Assembly (NCBI RefSeq): GCF_003611735.1
Contig: NZ_RAWG01000001.1
Location: 99,857 to 163,856 of the forward strand
DNA from: Corallococcus sicarius
Lineage (GTDB): Bacteria > Myxococcota > Myxococcia > Myxococcales > Myxococcaceae
DNA length: 64,000 bases
Reading direction: 5' to 3'
Below the pieces are notes generated by a model, which saw nothing but the letters and a program-made list of their open reading frames with translations, searched no databases and was not told where the DNA came from. Numbering within the stretch: the first letter of the stretch is position 1; each line of letters begins with the position of its first letter. The position numbers were made by a program, and so were the translations under genes. Shown piece after piece: positions 44,742 to 53,720 of the stretch.

Positions 44742-45899
44742 ATGCGTGACGGCCTTCACATCTTCGACGCGGACCGACACGTCCTGGAGCCCTTGAGCCT
44801 CTGGGCGGAGCACCTGGACCCTGGGCTGCGCAAGCACGCGCCCCGGCCCGGTCGGCTCCGGGACGAACCCCTCCAGGCGCGCCTGGAGCGGCTGGGTCCC
44901 CAGGGCCTCCTGCCCGTGCAGCCCCTCCCCGAGGTGGACGGAAAGCCCCTGTGGAACCACATGCCGGAGCGCGCGTGGCTGGAGTTCTCCGCGCGCTCGT
45001 ACCGGCAGCTGGGCCGCAACGAGCTGCTCCAGCGGCCGGACGTGTACCTGGCGGAGATGGACCGCACGGGCGTGGACGTCGCGGCCCTCTTCCCCACGTA
45101 CGCGCTGCTCCTGGAGGGCTTCTGGCCGCTGAAGCCCCACGTAGCCACCGCCTTCGCGGCCGTCTACAACACCTGGCTGCATGGCTTCTGCGCACATCAG
45201 CCGGAGCGCCTCCGGGGCGTGGGCCTCATCAGCCGGCACGAACCGGAGGCCATGGTGTCGGAGTTGCGCCGGGTGGCGGGCTTCGGTTGGCGCGCGGTGA
45301 TGGTCCGGCCCAACCCCATTGGCGGCCGGCTCCTCTCCGACGCTGCGTATGAGCCCTTCTGGACCGAGTGCGAAGCCCGCTCCATCGCGGTGGTGCTCCA
45401 CGGCAGCGGCCACGTCTACGTGCCGTCGGCTGGCGCGGACCGCTTCGACACCCGCTTCGCCAACCACGCCTGCGCCCACCCGATGGAGCTGATGATGGGG
45501 CTGCTCGCCCTCCTCCAGGGCGGCGTGCTGGAGCGCCACCCCGCACTGCGCGTGGGCGCGATGGAGGCTGGCTGCGGCTGGCTGCCCTACTGGTCCTGGC
45601 GCCTGGACGCGGAGCACCAGGCCGTGGGCGCCGAGGTCTCCGCCACCGTCCGACAGGCTCCATCCGCCTACCTGCGCCGGCACTGCTTCGTGTCAGTAGA
45701 ACCGGATGAGCCCTACCTGCCCGACATGATGCGACATCTGCCCGAGGACCGGCTGCTCTTCGGCAGCGACTTCCCGCATCTGGACCACGGAGACGATGTC
45801 CTGGGTTCCATGCTCTCCTTGCGTGACCTGATACCCGAAAGTCGTCTACGAAAGGTTCTCTGGGAAAACCCGACCCGGTTCTACGGTGCGGAACCGTGA
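44742..45899 (+). CDS. Amidohydrolase_2 (ACMSD-like) family hydrolase
   Basis: The protein (385 aa) is a TIM-barrel metal-dependent hydrolase. It opens with IFDADRHVLEP, the form of the metal site in the family branch that lacks the first His, and has VVLHGSGH (near 220), a His in ACAHPMELMMG and the metal Asp in LFGSDFPHLDHGDD near the end. Members cleave C-N bonds or decarboxylate. In the bottromycin YcaO pathway an amidohydrolase removes the follower peptide, so a role in precursor processing or side-chain trimming is possible. The gene starts at ATG 44742, three bases after the radical SAM gene. Confidence 0.85.
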   Translation: MRDGLHIFDADRHVLEPLSLWAEHLDPGLRKHAPRPGRLRDEPLQARLERLGPQGLLPVQPLPEVDGKPLWNHMPERAWLEFSARSYRQLGRNELLQRPDVYLAEMDRTGVDVAALFPTYALLLEGFWPLKPHVATAFAAVYNTWLHGFCAHQPERLRGVGLISRHEPEAMVSELRRVAGFGWRAVMVRPNPIGGRLLSDAAYEPFWTECEARSIAVVLHGSGHVYVPSAGADRFDTRFANHACAHPMELMMGLLALLQGGVLERHPALRVGAMEAGCGWLPYWSWRLDAEHQAVGAEVSATVRQAPSAYLRRHCFVSVEPDEPYLPDMMRHLPEDRLLFGSDFPHLDHGDDVLGSMLSLRDLIPESRLRKVLWENPTRFYGAEP

Positions 45900-45909
45900 G
45901 GCCGCTTGC

Positions 45910-47310
45910 ATGAGATTGTCGCTCGCCGAAGGCGTGGCGTTGCGTTGCTCCGACGCGGACGACGCGCGCTTGGAAGGCCCGGGTCGTTCGTTGCGGCTGG
46001 GGCTGCTGGCCCCCGGTGTGCGCGCCGTCTTCGAGTCGCTCGCGGACGGCGGCATCCATGAGTCGGAGGTGCCGGCCGCGGCGGGCACGGACGCGTCACT
46101 CGCCTGGTACTGGTTGGATCTCGCGGGTGACGGCGGCCTGCTGTCGTGGACGGTGGAGGAGCGCGGAAATCTGTTGATGACGCTGACGCCGGCCTCGGCG
46201 TCCTTCCTGCGCCGCCGCGCGACGTTCGACGCGAACCTGCCGTTGCAGCTGTCCCGCTTCGCGCACACGCGGATGGCGGCGGGGCACGCGGTGCTGGACT
46301 GCCCCACCGTGCACGCCACCGCGGCGCTGCATGACCGGCGCGTGGTGTCGCTCCTGTTCGACATGGCCCGCCCCACGCTGCTGGCGCGGCTCAACCAGTT
46401 CAACACCGGCATCGAGTCCGCCACGCTCCGGGAGCTCGTGCGGCTGCTGGCGGAGACGGGCATCCTCGTGCCCAACGGCCTGGACGTGCCGGCGTCGGAG
46501 GAGACGCTCACGGCGCTGCGGCAGTGGGAGCCGCACGACCTGCTGTTCCACCTGCGCTCGCGTGGCTGGGGCCACCAGACGCGCGCGGGCGCCACCTACC
46601 GCTTCCGGGGGGAGCTGCCCAGCCCGCCCGCGCTCAAGCCGGCGACGGCGCAGGAGACGCTGGAGCTGTTCCGTCCGGACATGGCGGCGCTGCGCACCGG
46701 GGACCTGTCCTTCACCGAGGTGCTGGAGAACCGGCGCAGCCTGCGGGGCCGCGGGTCCACGCCGCTCAACGTGCGGCAACTGGGCGAGCTGCTCTTCCGC
46801 GCCGCGCGCGTGCGCGACGTGCGGGCCACGCGCGATGGCGACATCACGGACCGGCCCTATCCCAGCGCTGGCGCGGCGTACGCGCTGGAGCTGTACCCGC
46901 TCGTGGGCGAGTGCCAGGGGCTGGCCTCGGGCGCGTACCACTATGATCCGCTGGGCCACCGGCTGGAGCGGATGAGCGGCCCCACGCCGGAGTTCCACGC
47001 GCTGCTGGACGAGGCCCGCGCCCCGGTGGAGCCCTTCGAGCGGCCGGAGGTGCTGATGGTGGTGGCCGCGCGCGTGCCCCGGCTCGCGTGGAAGTACGAG
47101 ACGCTGGCGTACTCGCTGGTGCTGCAGGACACCGGAGCGCTGGTGCAGACGCTCTACCTGGTGTCCACCGCGCTGGGCTTGCGGCCCTACGCGCTGGGAC
47201 GCAGCGACCCGGACCTCTTCCAGCGCGTGGCGAGCGTGGACGGCTTCGCGGAGGCGTCCGTGGGTGCCTTCGCGGTGTCCGGGGGAGAGCCGTCGTCCGG
47301 CGCTCCCTGA
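45910..47310 (+). CDS. SagB-type azoline dehydrogenase
   Basis: This FMN enzyme oxidises thiazolines and oxazolines to thiazoles and oxazoles. The protein (466 aa) has an N-terminal region of about 250 residues with a winged-helix-like look and a C-terminal nitroreductase domain with ENRRSLRG (273-280) and the signature YPSAGAAYALELY (317-329). I chose ATG 45910, ten bases after the amidohydrolase stop; a GTG at 45886 would overlap that gene. It is the last gene of the plus-strand operon and converges on the precursor gene. Its presence predicts aromatic azoles in the product. Confidence 0.92.
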   Translation: MRLSLAEGVALRCSDADDARLEGPGRSLRLGLLAPGVRAVFESLADGGIHESEVPAAAGTDASLAWYWLDLAGDGGLLSWTVEERGNLLMTLTPASASFLRRRATFDANLPLQLSRFAHTRMAAGHAVLDCPTVHATAALHDRRVVSLLFDMARPTLLARLNQFNTGIESATLRELVRLLAETGILVPNGLDVPASEETLTALRQWEPHDLLFHLRSRGWGHQTRAGATYRFRGELPSPPALKPATAQETLELFRPDMAALRTGDLSFTEVLENRRSLRGRGSTPLNVRQLGELLFRAARVRDVRATRDGDITDRPYPSAGAAYALELYPLVGECQGLASGAYHYDPLGHRLERMSGPTPEFHALLDEARAPVEPFERPEVLMVVAARVPRLAWKYETLAYSLVLQDTGALVQTLYLVSTALGLRPYALGRSDPDLFQRVASVDGFAEASVGAFAVSGGEPSSGAP

Positions 47311-47339
47311 AGGGTCCCGCCCCGGGGCTTCCGGCCCTG

Positions 47340-47359
47340 GGGCTACGGAATCAAAGCCC
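47340..47359. terminator. Possible bidirectional terminator stem
   Basis: GGGCT and AGCCC form a five-pair stem with a ten-base loop in the 61-base gap between the convergent dehydrogenase and precursor genes. There is no clear T-run, so this is a weak call. Confidence 0.3.
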
Positions 47360-47371
47360 TGGGAGCCGCCA

Positions 47372-47794
47372 TCAGCAGCAGGGGCTGCCGCAGCAGTGCG
47401 AGCGGTTGTACGTGTCCGTGAGGCTGGACAGCGCGACCGCGTGGTCCGCCACGTTGTCCGGCTTCTTCGGCAGGGCCAGCTCCACGTCGGCGCTGGCGAG
47501 CTTCCACTCGGTGGCGGCGGCCGGATCCTTCGCGGTGGAGGGGACGACCTTCAGGTGGATGCCGGCGGGCAGCTCGAAGTCGAACCGCTCCTTGAGCGCC
47601 TGACGCGGGTCCTTCTGGAGGGCCTTCTCGAAGGCGGCGTCCTTCCACGACAGGGCGACGGCGCGCATCCAGACCGCGTGCCATTCATTCACCGAGGCCT
47701 GGGCCCCCTGGCCCGGTGCGCGCGTCTTGCGCGCCAGCGGGCGGGCCTTCGCGGGCGCGGGTGCGGACTTCGACTCCGGCTTCTTCTTGCTCAT
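47372..47794 (-). CDS. TOMM precursor peptide, core ending HCCGSPCC
   Basis: The 140-aa product has a Lys/Ala/Pro-rich start (1-30), a leader of the NHLP-like, Burkholderia BMA_0021/BMA_0022 TOMM type (about 35-85; WHAVWMRAVALSW, then FDFELPAGIHLKVV) and a short C-terminal core TYNRSHCCGSPCC. Four Cys and one Ser in the last seven residues, with paired Cys, suit cyclodehydration and oxidation to as many as four thiazoles and one oxazole. The start ATG 47794 lies one base after the stop of the kinase gene (TGACATG), so translation is coupled to that gene, although the modifying enzymes are on the other strand. The leader/core boundary is not evident; the dipeptide site could lie after LSSLTD or near it. 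I see no second precursor. Confidence 0.9.
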   Translation of the reverse strand: MSKKKPESKSAPAPAKARPLARKTRAPGQGAQASVNEWHAVWMRAVALSWKDAAFEKALQKDPRQALKERFDFELPAGIHLKVVPSTAKDPAAATEWKLASADVELALPKKPDNVADHAVALSSLTDTYNRSHCCGSPCC

Positions 47795-47795
47795 G

Positions 47796-50700
47796 TCAGC
47801 TGTCTCCTCCCAGCGCATCCAACAGCGCGCGGGCCTCCACGACGGGCGGCGTTCCCAACCCTTCGGTGAAGGTACTGTAGATCGTCTGGAGCCGCTGCCG
47901 GGCTTCTTCCTGCCGGCCCGATGCCTGGAGCACCCGGGCCAGTGCAGTAATCGCCTGCAACTCCGGCATCCGCGCGCCCTGCGCATGCGCCACTTCCGCG
48001 GCCTGCCGGAAGCACGCTTCCGCCGACGGGGCAGAGTTCCCATCACGCTGGAGAAGCGCCCGGCCCTTGAGCCGGAGGAGCTTCGCCTCGTGGTAGCCCT
48101 CGCCCAGGACCTGCGCGCGCTCCCGGCCGCGCTCCACCGAGCCGAGCGCCGCCTCCACGTGGCCCAGCTCCAGCTCCAGCTCCGCGAGGATGGCGTAGTA
48201 CGCCGGCTGGTCCATCTCCGTGCCGAACGCCTCGCGCATCGCCACGCCCTGCCGCGTCGCGGCCAGGTTCTTCTCCGCCCAGCCGCGCAGGATGCCCACG
48301 TAGGCGGACTGCTCCAAGAGGCCGTAGCGTTGCGACAGCTCCGCGTGCTGAGCAATGAGCCGCTGTGCCTCCGCGCGGTCCCCATGCTCCTGCGCCATCA
48401 GCAGCAGGTAGATGAACGACAGGCCGATGCTGGTGCCGTGGTTCAGCTCGCGGCCCCACGCCACCGCGGCCTCGCCGTGCGCCTTCGCCTGGTCCGCGAA
48501 GCCCAGCAGCCACAGCGCCCGGCACAGCACCGACTCGCCGCCCACGCGCGTGTCCTGCCCGTAGAGGATGCGGTGCATGCGGTGCGCGACGGGGTCGAAC
48601 AACGCGATGCACCGCTCCGCGCGCGCCTTCGCCTCGCCCAGCCGGCCTTCCAGCAGCTCGCAGTTGGAGAGGATGGTGAGCGCCACCGCCTCCTGGCCCG
48701 CGTCACCGGAGGCCTGCGCCAGCGCCACCAGGCGGTCCAACAGCCCGCGCACCCGGCGCTGATCACCCCCCAGGTGGTAGTAGATGGAGAGGACCCACAG
48801 CGTCGGGGCCGCGTACGGGCTCTCCCCCACGGTGAAGAGCAGCTCCAGCGACCGCTCGGCCACGGTGCGCAGGTCCTGCGAGCGCCAGCCCTGGGTGGAC
48901 ATCAGCGCGGGCGCGAGCACCCCGTTGAGGCTCAGCTCCAGCTGCGCGCGCTCCAGCGGCTCCTCGATGGCGTCCAGCCACGACAGGCCCAGCCGCGCGA
49001 AGAGGATGGCCTCCAGGTAGGCGGAGCGGATGAGCGCGGCGAGCGCGGCCTTCTGCGCGTAGACGATGGCCTTGCGCTTGAGGTTCGCGCTCGCGTGGTG
49101 GTGCGCGAGCAGGTCCGGGCGCTCGTTCACGAGGTCCGGGAAGTGCTCCTCCAGCGCCGCCGCCGTCTTCGCGTGCACCTGCTGCCGGTGCCGCTTGAGC
49201 ATGGAGTCGTACGCCGCGTCGCGCACCAGCGCGTGCTTGAAGAGGTACGCGGGGCCCTTGGGCCGGCGCTTCCTGTGCAGCAGGCCCGCGCCCACCAGGC
49301 GCTCCAGGTCCGCCTCCAGCGCCTCGGGCGTCAGCGGGCTGATGTGGCGAAGCAGATCGTGCGACAGCTCACGCCCCAGCACGGAGGCGATCTGCGCCGT
49401 CTCCTTGCTGCGGCCCAGCCGGTCCAACCGGGCGACGAGCAGGTCGCGCAGCGTGCCAGGAACCGTGGAGCCTGCCTTGCCCGCATCCAGCGCGAAGCGG
49501 CCCTCGCGCTCCACCAGCGCGCCGGACTCCCGCAGCGTGCGCACCAGCTCTTCGATGAACAGCGGGATGCCGTCCGTGCGCGAGGCGATCTCCTCCAGCG
49601 CCTCGGCAGACAGCGGGCCTCCCGCCGCGGCCACGGCCAGCCGCTCCACCTCCGCGCGCGCGAGGGCGCCCAGCTGCACCTGCATCACCGACGACGAAGG
49701 CCATGGCGGCTCGAACTCCGGCCGCGCGCTGAACACCGCGAACAGGCGCTGCGACGGCACCTCCGCCACCAGCTCCTTCAAGAGCTCCAGCGTGGACGGG
49801 TCCGCCCAGTGCAGGTCCTCCAGCGCCAGCACCACCGGCTGCCGCTCCGCCATCGCGGCGAGGAACGCGAGCAGCGCGTGCCGCGTCAGCTCCCGGTGCT
49901 TCAGGGGCGACACGTCCAGCGGGGCCCAGCGCTCCGGCGGCAGCGGCAGCGACAAGAGCGGCGCGAACAGCGGCATCGTCTCCGGAAGGTCGAAGCTGAA
50001 GCCGGACAGCAGCGCCTCCAGGCCCTTCAGCCGGCCCTCCGGCGACAGGTCGCGGTTCGGATCCACCAGCCGCGTGAGCAGGTCCACCACCGGGAAGTAC
50101 GCCTGGCTGGAGCTGTCCGCCATGCAGCGGGCCTCCAGCCACGTGTGCGGCTCCACGCCCAGCTTGTCACCCAGCTCACGCGTGAGGCGCGACTTGCCGA
50201 TGCCGGGCTCGCCGGTGATGAGCACCGCCTGCCCCTGCCCCACGCGCACCTGCTCCCAGCGCGACAGCAGCAGGTCCAGCTCCCGCGTGCGTCCCACCAG
50301 CGAGAGCGCGTCGTCCGCGCCGCTCCACGTCGCGTCCGCGCCCTGGAGCACGAACGTCTCCAGGCCGGGAGGCAGCAGGTCGCTCACGGCCGGAGAGCCG
50401 GGCGCCATGGGGAAGTGCTTGCGCACGAGCTGCTGCGTGTCCCCGGTGACGAGGATGCCGCCCGGAGGCGCGGACGTGGAGAGCCGGAACGCCAGCTTCG
50501 GCGTGGTGCCCACCACGAAGCCCAGCCCGGACAGCGTTGGGTCGCGCTGCTCGCGCGACACCACGAGTCCCGTGTGCACGCCCACGCGGATCTCCACCCG
50601 CGTGCCGCGCTCGGCCTCGATGGCACGGCCGCGGCGCTGCACCTCGGCCACCATGTCCAGCGCGGCCTGGGCGGCGCGGCGGGCGTCGTCCTCCCGCGCG

Positions 50701-51899
50701 GCCGGGTAGCCGAAGTAGAAGAGGACGATGTCGCCGAGCGCGCTGGCGATGTGGCCGTTGTAGCGCCGGGCGATCTCGATGCAGACCTCCTGCTGGGCGC
50801 CCAGCACGTGGTCCAACTCCTCGATGTCCACCGGGCCCGGCGCCGTCGCGGTGGCGGACAGCGTGCAGCACACCACGGTGAGCTGCCGGCGCTCCCCTTC
50901 CGCCCACCGCCGTGAGCGCGTGGACAGCGCGTGGGGCGTGCGGCTGCTCAGCTCCACCGTCGCCGTCTCCGCGTTGGGGGCCGCGGGCTGGATGCGCACG
51001 GGCGCGGGCCGGCGCGGCAGGTTGGACAGGTCCACCGCCTCCAGCTGGCGCAGCAGCACCTCCGCGGAGACGGTGCGCTGGGACGGGTCCTTCGCGGTGG
51101 CCTTCTGCAGCAGCTTGCCCACCGGGTGCGCGGCGATGGCCGCGGGGATGGCCACCAGCTCCGCGGAGAGCTGCTGGAAGATGACCTCCGCGACGGTGGC
51201 GCCCTCGTAGACGCGCTTGCCGGTGAGGCACTCCAGGAACACCAGGCCCCAGGCGTACAGGTCCGAGCGCGGCGTGGGCGGCTGGCCTCGGAGCTGCTCC
51301 GGCGCCGCGTACGACGGCGTGCCCAGCGATTCATTGGTGGACGTGATGCGCGGCTGCGGCTCCGCGCGCGTCAGCTCATCCGTCACGGAGCCGATGCCGA
51401 AGTCCAGCACCAGCGCGTTGCGGCGCGCGCCGGTGGGCACCACCATGATGTTCGCGGGCTTCAAATCGCGGTGCACCACGTTCTGCGCGTGCGCGCACGC
51501 CAGCGCGTCCAGCAGCTGGAGCATCAGGTGGCGCACCTCCACCGGATCCAGCACGCCCTCCTCCGCGAGCACCTGCGCCAGGTTCTTGCCTGGGACGAAC
51601 TCGAAGATGGAGTAGACGGCGCCGCCCGGCGCCCGCCCGGAGTCGATGAGCCGCACGATGTTCGGGTGGTGCATCTGCGCGCACAGCTTCATCTCGCGCT
51701 CGAAGCGCGCGCTGCGCCGCTCCACCGACTCCGGCGTCGCGCCCTCCGTCAGCCGCAAGAGCTTCACCGCCACGTTCTGGCCGGTGGTCACCTGCCGGGC
51801 CTTGTAGACGAGGCCGAACCCGCCCTCGCCCAGCTCCGACAAGAGTTCGTAGCGGCCCTGGAAGGCCTCCAGCAGGTTGGGATCCATTGGGTTCTTCAT
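47796..51899 (-). CDS. Ser/Thr kinase - cyclase-like - AAA ATPase - TPR regulator
   Basis: The 1367-aa protein is a multi-domain signalling regulator. The N-terminal kinase (16-280) is complete: GEGGFG (24-29), Lys46, HRDLKPAN (143-150), DFG (166-168) and the SYAAPEQ motif. A class III nucleotide cyclase-like domain follows (about 335-500); it keeps LGDIVLFYFG but has Thr where the first metal-binding Asp of the usual CDLVGST motif should be, so it is probably not catalytic. An AAA/NB-ATPase with GEPGIGKS (about 563-570) and a TPR-rich C-terminal half (about 900-1360) complete it. The start ATG 51899 overlaps the upstream histidine kinase stop (ATGA). The target is unknown; the position suggests control of the adjacent pathways. 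Confidence 0.92.
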   Translation of the reverse strand: MKNPMDPNLLEAFQGRYELLSELGEGGFGLVYKARQVTTGQNVAVKLLRLTEGATPESVERRSARFEREMKLCAQMHHPNIVRLIDSGRAPGGAVYSIFEFVPGKNLAQVLAEEGVLDPVEVRHLMLQLLDALACAHAQNVVHRDLKPANIMVVPTGARRNALVLDFGIGSVTDELTRAEPQPRITSTNESLGTPSYAAPEQLRGQPPTPRSDLYAWGLVFLECLTGKRVYEGATVAEVIFQQLSAELVAIPAAIAAHPVGKLLQKATAKDPSQRTVSAEVLLRQLEAVDLSNLPRRPAPVRIQPAAPNAETATVELSSRTPHALSTRSRRWAEGERRQLTVVCCTLSATATAPGPVDIEELDHVLGAQQEVCIEIARRYNGHIASALGDIVLFYFGYPAAREDDARRAAQAALDMVAEVQRRGRAIEAERGTRVEIRVGVHTGLVVSREQRDPTLSGLGFVVGTTPKLAFRLSTSAPPGGILVTGDTQQLVRKHFPMAPGSPAVSDLLPPGLETFVLQGADATWSGADDALSLVGRTRELDLLLSRWEQVRVGQGQAVLITGEPGIGKSRLTRELGDKLGVEPHTWLEARCMADSSSQAYFPVVDLLTRLVDPNRDLSPEGRLKGLEALLSGFSFDLPETMPLFAPLLSLPLPPERWAPLDVSPLKHRELTRHALLAFLAAMAERQPVVLALEDLHWADPSTLELLKELVAEVPSQRLFAVFSARPEFEPPWPSSSVMQVQLGALARAEVERLAVAAAGGPLSAEALEEIASRTDGIPLFIEELVRTLRESGALVEREGRFALDAGKAGSTVPGTLRDLLVARLDRLGRSKETAQIASVLGRELSHDLLRHISPLTPEALEADLERLVGAGLLHRKRRPKGPAYLFKHALVRDAAYDSMLKRHRQQVHAKTAAALEEHFPDLVNERPDLLAHHHASANLKRKAIVYAQKAALAALIRSAYLEAILFARLGLSWLDAIEEPLERAQLELSLNGVLAPALMSTQGWRSQDLRTVAERSLELLFTVGESPYAAPTLWVLSIYYHLGGDQRRVRGLLDRLVALAQASGDAGQEAVALTILSNCELLEGRLGEAKARAERCIALFDPVAHRMHRILYGQDTRVGGESVLCRALWLLGFADQAKAHGEAAVAWGRELNHGTSIGLSFIYLLLMAQEHGDRAEAQRLIAQHAELSQRYGLLEQSAYVGILRGWAEKNLAATRQGVAMREAFGTEMDQPAYYAILAELELELGHVEAALGSVERGRERAQVLGEGYHEAKLLRLKGRALLQRDGNSAPSAEACFRQAAEVAHAQGARMPELQAITALARVLQASGRQEEARQRLQTIYSTFTEGLGTPPVVEARALLDALGGDS

Positions 51900-53695
51900 T
51901 TCGCTCCCCGAGCCTCGAACCGCTGGCGACCCTGCCTGGGCAGGGTGATGACGAACTCCGTGAACTCGCCCGGCACCGTCTCCATGCGGAAGGTGCCCTG
52001 GTGACCCTGGACGATGATGTCATGGCTGAGCGACAGCCCCAGCCCCGTCCCCTGCCCCGGCGGCTTCGTCGTGAAGAACGGGTCGAAGATGCGCTGCGCA
52101 CTGTCGCCCGGAATGCCCGGGCCGTTGTCGCGCAAGCGCACCTCCACGGACTCCTGACGTGCCAGGGTGCGGACCTTGAGCACCGGCACGTACGCCGCCC
52201 CCTGCGCCTTCCACTTCTGACGCATGGCGTAGAGCGCGTTGTCCACGACGTTGATGATGACGCGCCCCACGTCCGCGCGGACCAGCTCCACGTGCGGCAC
52301 GGCGGGGTCGTACTCCGCCTCCAGCCGCACGGGCACGGGCTCACCGCGCACGCCGCCCTGCCCCAGGGCCAGGCTCTCCGCGACGAGCGCGTTCAGGTCC
52401 ACGGCCTCACGCGGGCCCGGTGAGCGGCGAGCGTGCTGGAGCATGCCCTGGATGAGCCCGTCCGCACGGCGGCCGTGCTCGTTGATCTTCTGCACATTGG
52501 TGCGCAGGCAGGCGAGCGCTTCATCCACATCGCGCACGGACTCCGGGCCCAGCCGTTCGCGCTGCGGCTCCAGCACGCTGGCCAGGTCCTCCGTGAGGCC
52601 CACCGACAGGCCGGCGAAGTTGCTGATGAAGTTGAGCGGGTTTCGCAGCTCGTGCGCCATGCCGCCCACCATCGACGCGAGCGAGGCCAGCTTCGCGTCC
52701 ATGATGAGCTGCATGCGCTGCACCGTCTCCTCCTCGATGCGGCGGTAGAGCCGGGCGTTCTCCAGCGCGAGCGCCGCCTGCCCCGCGAACGCGACGAGGA
52801 AGTCCAGGTCGTCCTCGGAGAAGCGGTTGGGCGTGGAGACGTTGTCCACGTACAGCACGCCCATGACCTCATCCCGCGGCTTGAGCGGCACGCACATGGA
52901 GGCGCGGATGGAGCTGAAGATGATGGACTGGGCCGCGTCCAGCCGCGGGTCGTTCACCGCGTCGGAGAAGAGGGCCGCCACGCTGCGGCGCAGGACGTAG
53001 TCCACGATGTTCTGGCTGAAGATGGGCCCGCGCACGGCCGTGCCCTCCGCCGTCTTGGACACGCGCGGCTCCAGCTTCCCCGTCTGCTCGTCCAGCAGCA
53101 GGATGACGCCCCGGTCCACGTGGAGGATTTGAAACGCGAGGTCCAACACCTTGCCCAGCAGCGTGTCGAAGTCGTCCGTGACGGACAGCAGCTTCGCGAC
53201 CTCCTGGAGGATGCGCAGCCGCTCCCTCGCGCGCGTCGCCGTGCTGACGGACTCGGACACGGACGGCTCGGGCCCAGTTCCCGGGCCCGACACCGCCTGC
53301 ACCAGCGTCTTCAGCGGCACCCGGGTGAGCGCGCGCGTGAGCTGGGGGCGGGGCTCGGCAGCGGTCCCGGACGGCGCTCCCGGCAGGCCCGGCGCCACCG
53401 CGGGCGGGGCCTCGTGGGTGAGGAGGAAGACCAGCTCCCCCAGGGTCAGCGTGTCGCCGGGGCGCAGCTCCTTGCGGCGGATCTGCACGCCGTTGACGAA
53501 GGTGCCGTTCTTGCTCTGCAGGTCGGTGACGAAGAAGCGCCCGTCGGAGGACTCGATGCGGGCGTGCTGGCGCGACAGGCTGCGGTGCGGGATGCAGATG
53601 GACTGGTCGTCGGCACGCCCGATGGTGAGCGGCGCGTCCCCCAGCGGATAGGACAGCTCGTCCGTCTGGCCTGGGTTGTAGACGAGCATCGGCAC
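51896..53695 (-). CDS. FHA-GAF sensor histidine kinase
   Basis: The 599-aa cytosolic kinase has an N-terminal FHA phosphothreonine-binding domain (about 1-95; RSLSRQHARI, SKNGTFVNG), a GAF sensor domain (about 165-320), a phosphoacceptor segment with His348 in GMAHELRNPLNF and a HATPase domain (about 450-590; VDNALY, DNGPGIP, GTGLGLS). No membrane segments are present. The start is GTG 53695 (or ATG 53689), 25 bases after hmo. The FHA domain could read threonine phosphorylation made by the next gene's kinase, so the pair may form one relay. No response regulator is encoded in the window. Confidence 0.92.
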   Translation of the reverse strand: MPMLVYNPGQTDELSYPLGDAPLTIGRADDQSICIPHRSLSRQHARIESSDGRFFVTDLQSKNGTFVNGVQIRRKELRPGDTLTLGELVFLLTHEAPPAVAPGLPGAPSGTAAEPRPQLTRALTRVPLKTLVQAVSGPGTGPEPSVSESVSTATRARERLRILQEVAKLLSVTDDFDTLLGKVLDLAFQILHVDRGVILLLDEQTGKLEPRVSKTAEGTAVRGPIFSQNIVDYVLRRSVAALFSDAVNDPRLDAAQSIIFSSIRASMCVPLKPRDEVMGVLYVDNVSTPNRFSEDDLDFLVAFAGQAALALENARLYRRIEEETVQRMQLIMDAKLASLASMVGGMAHELRNPLNFISNFAGLSVGLTEDLASVLEPQRERLGPESVRDVDEALACLRTNVQKINEHGRRADGLIQGMLQHARRSPGPREAVDLNALVAESLALGQGGVRGEPVPVRLEAEYDPAVPHVELVRADVGRVIINVVDNALYAMRQKWKAQGAAYVPVLKVRTLARQESVEVRLRDNGPGIPGDSAQRIFDPFFTTKPPGQGTGLGLSLSHDIIVQGHQGTFRMETVPGEFTEFVITLPRQGRQRFEARGAK

Positions 53696-53700
53696 GGCGG

Positions 53701-53717
53701 ACCCCCTCGGAGGGGGT
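53701..53717 (-). promoter_or_regulatory. Hairpin overlapping the kinase ribosome binding site
   Basis: ACCCCCT and AGGGGGT form a perfect seven-pair stem with a three-base loop. On the minus strand the AGGGGGT arm is the apparent Shine-Dalgarno sequence, about six bases before GTG 53695. The fold would hide it, so translation of the histidine kinase may be limited or coupled to ribosomes finishing hmo. Confidence 0.5.
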
Positions 53718-53720
53718 AGC

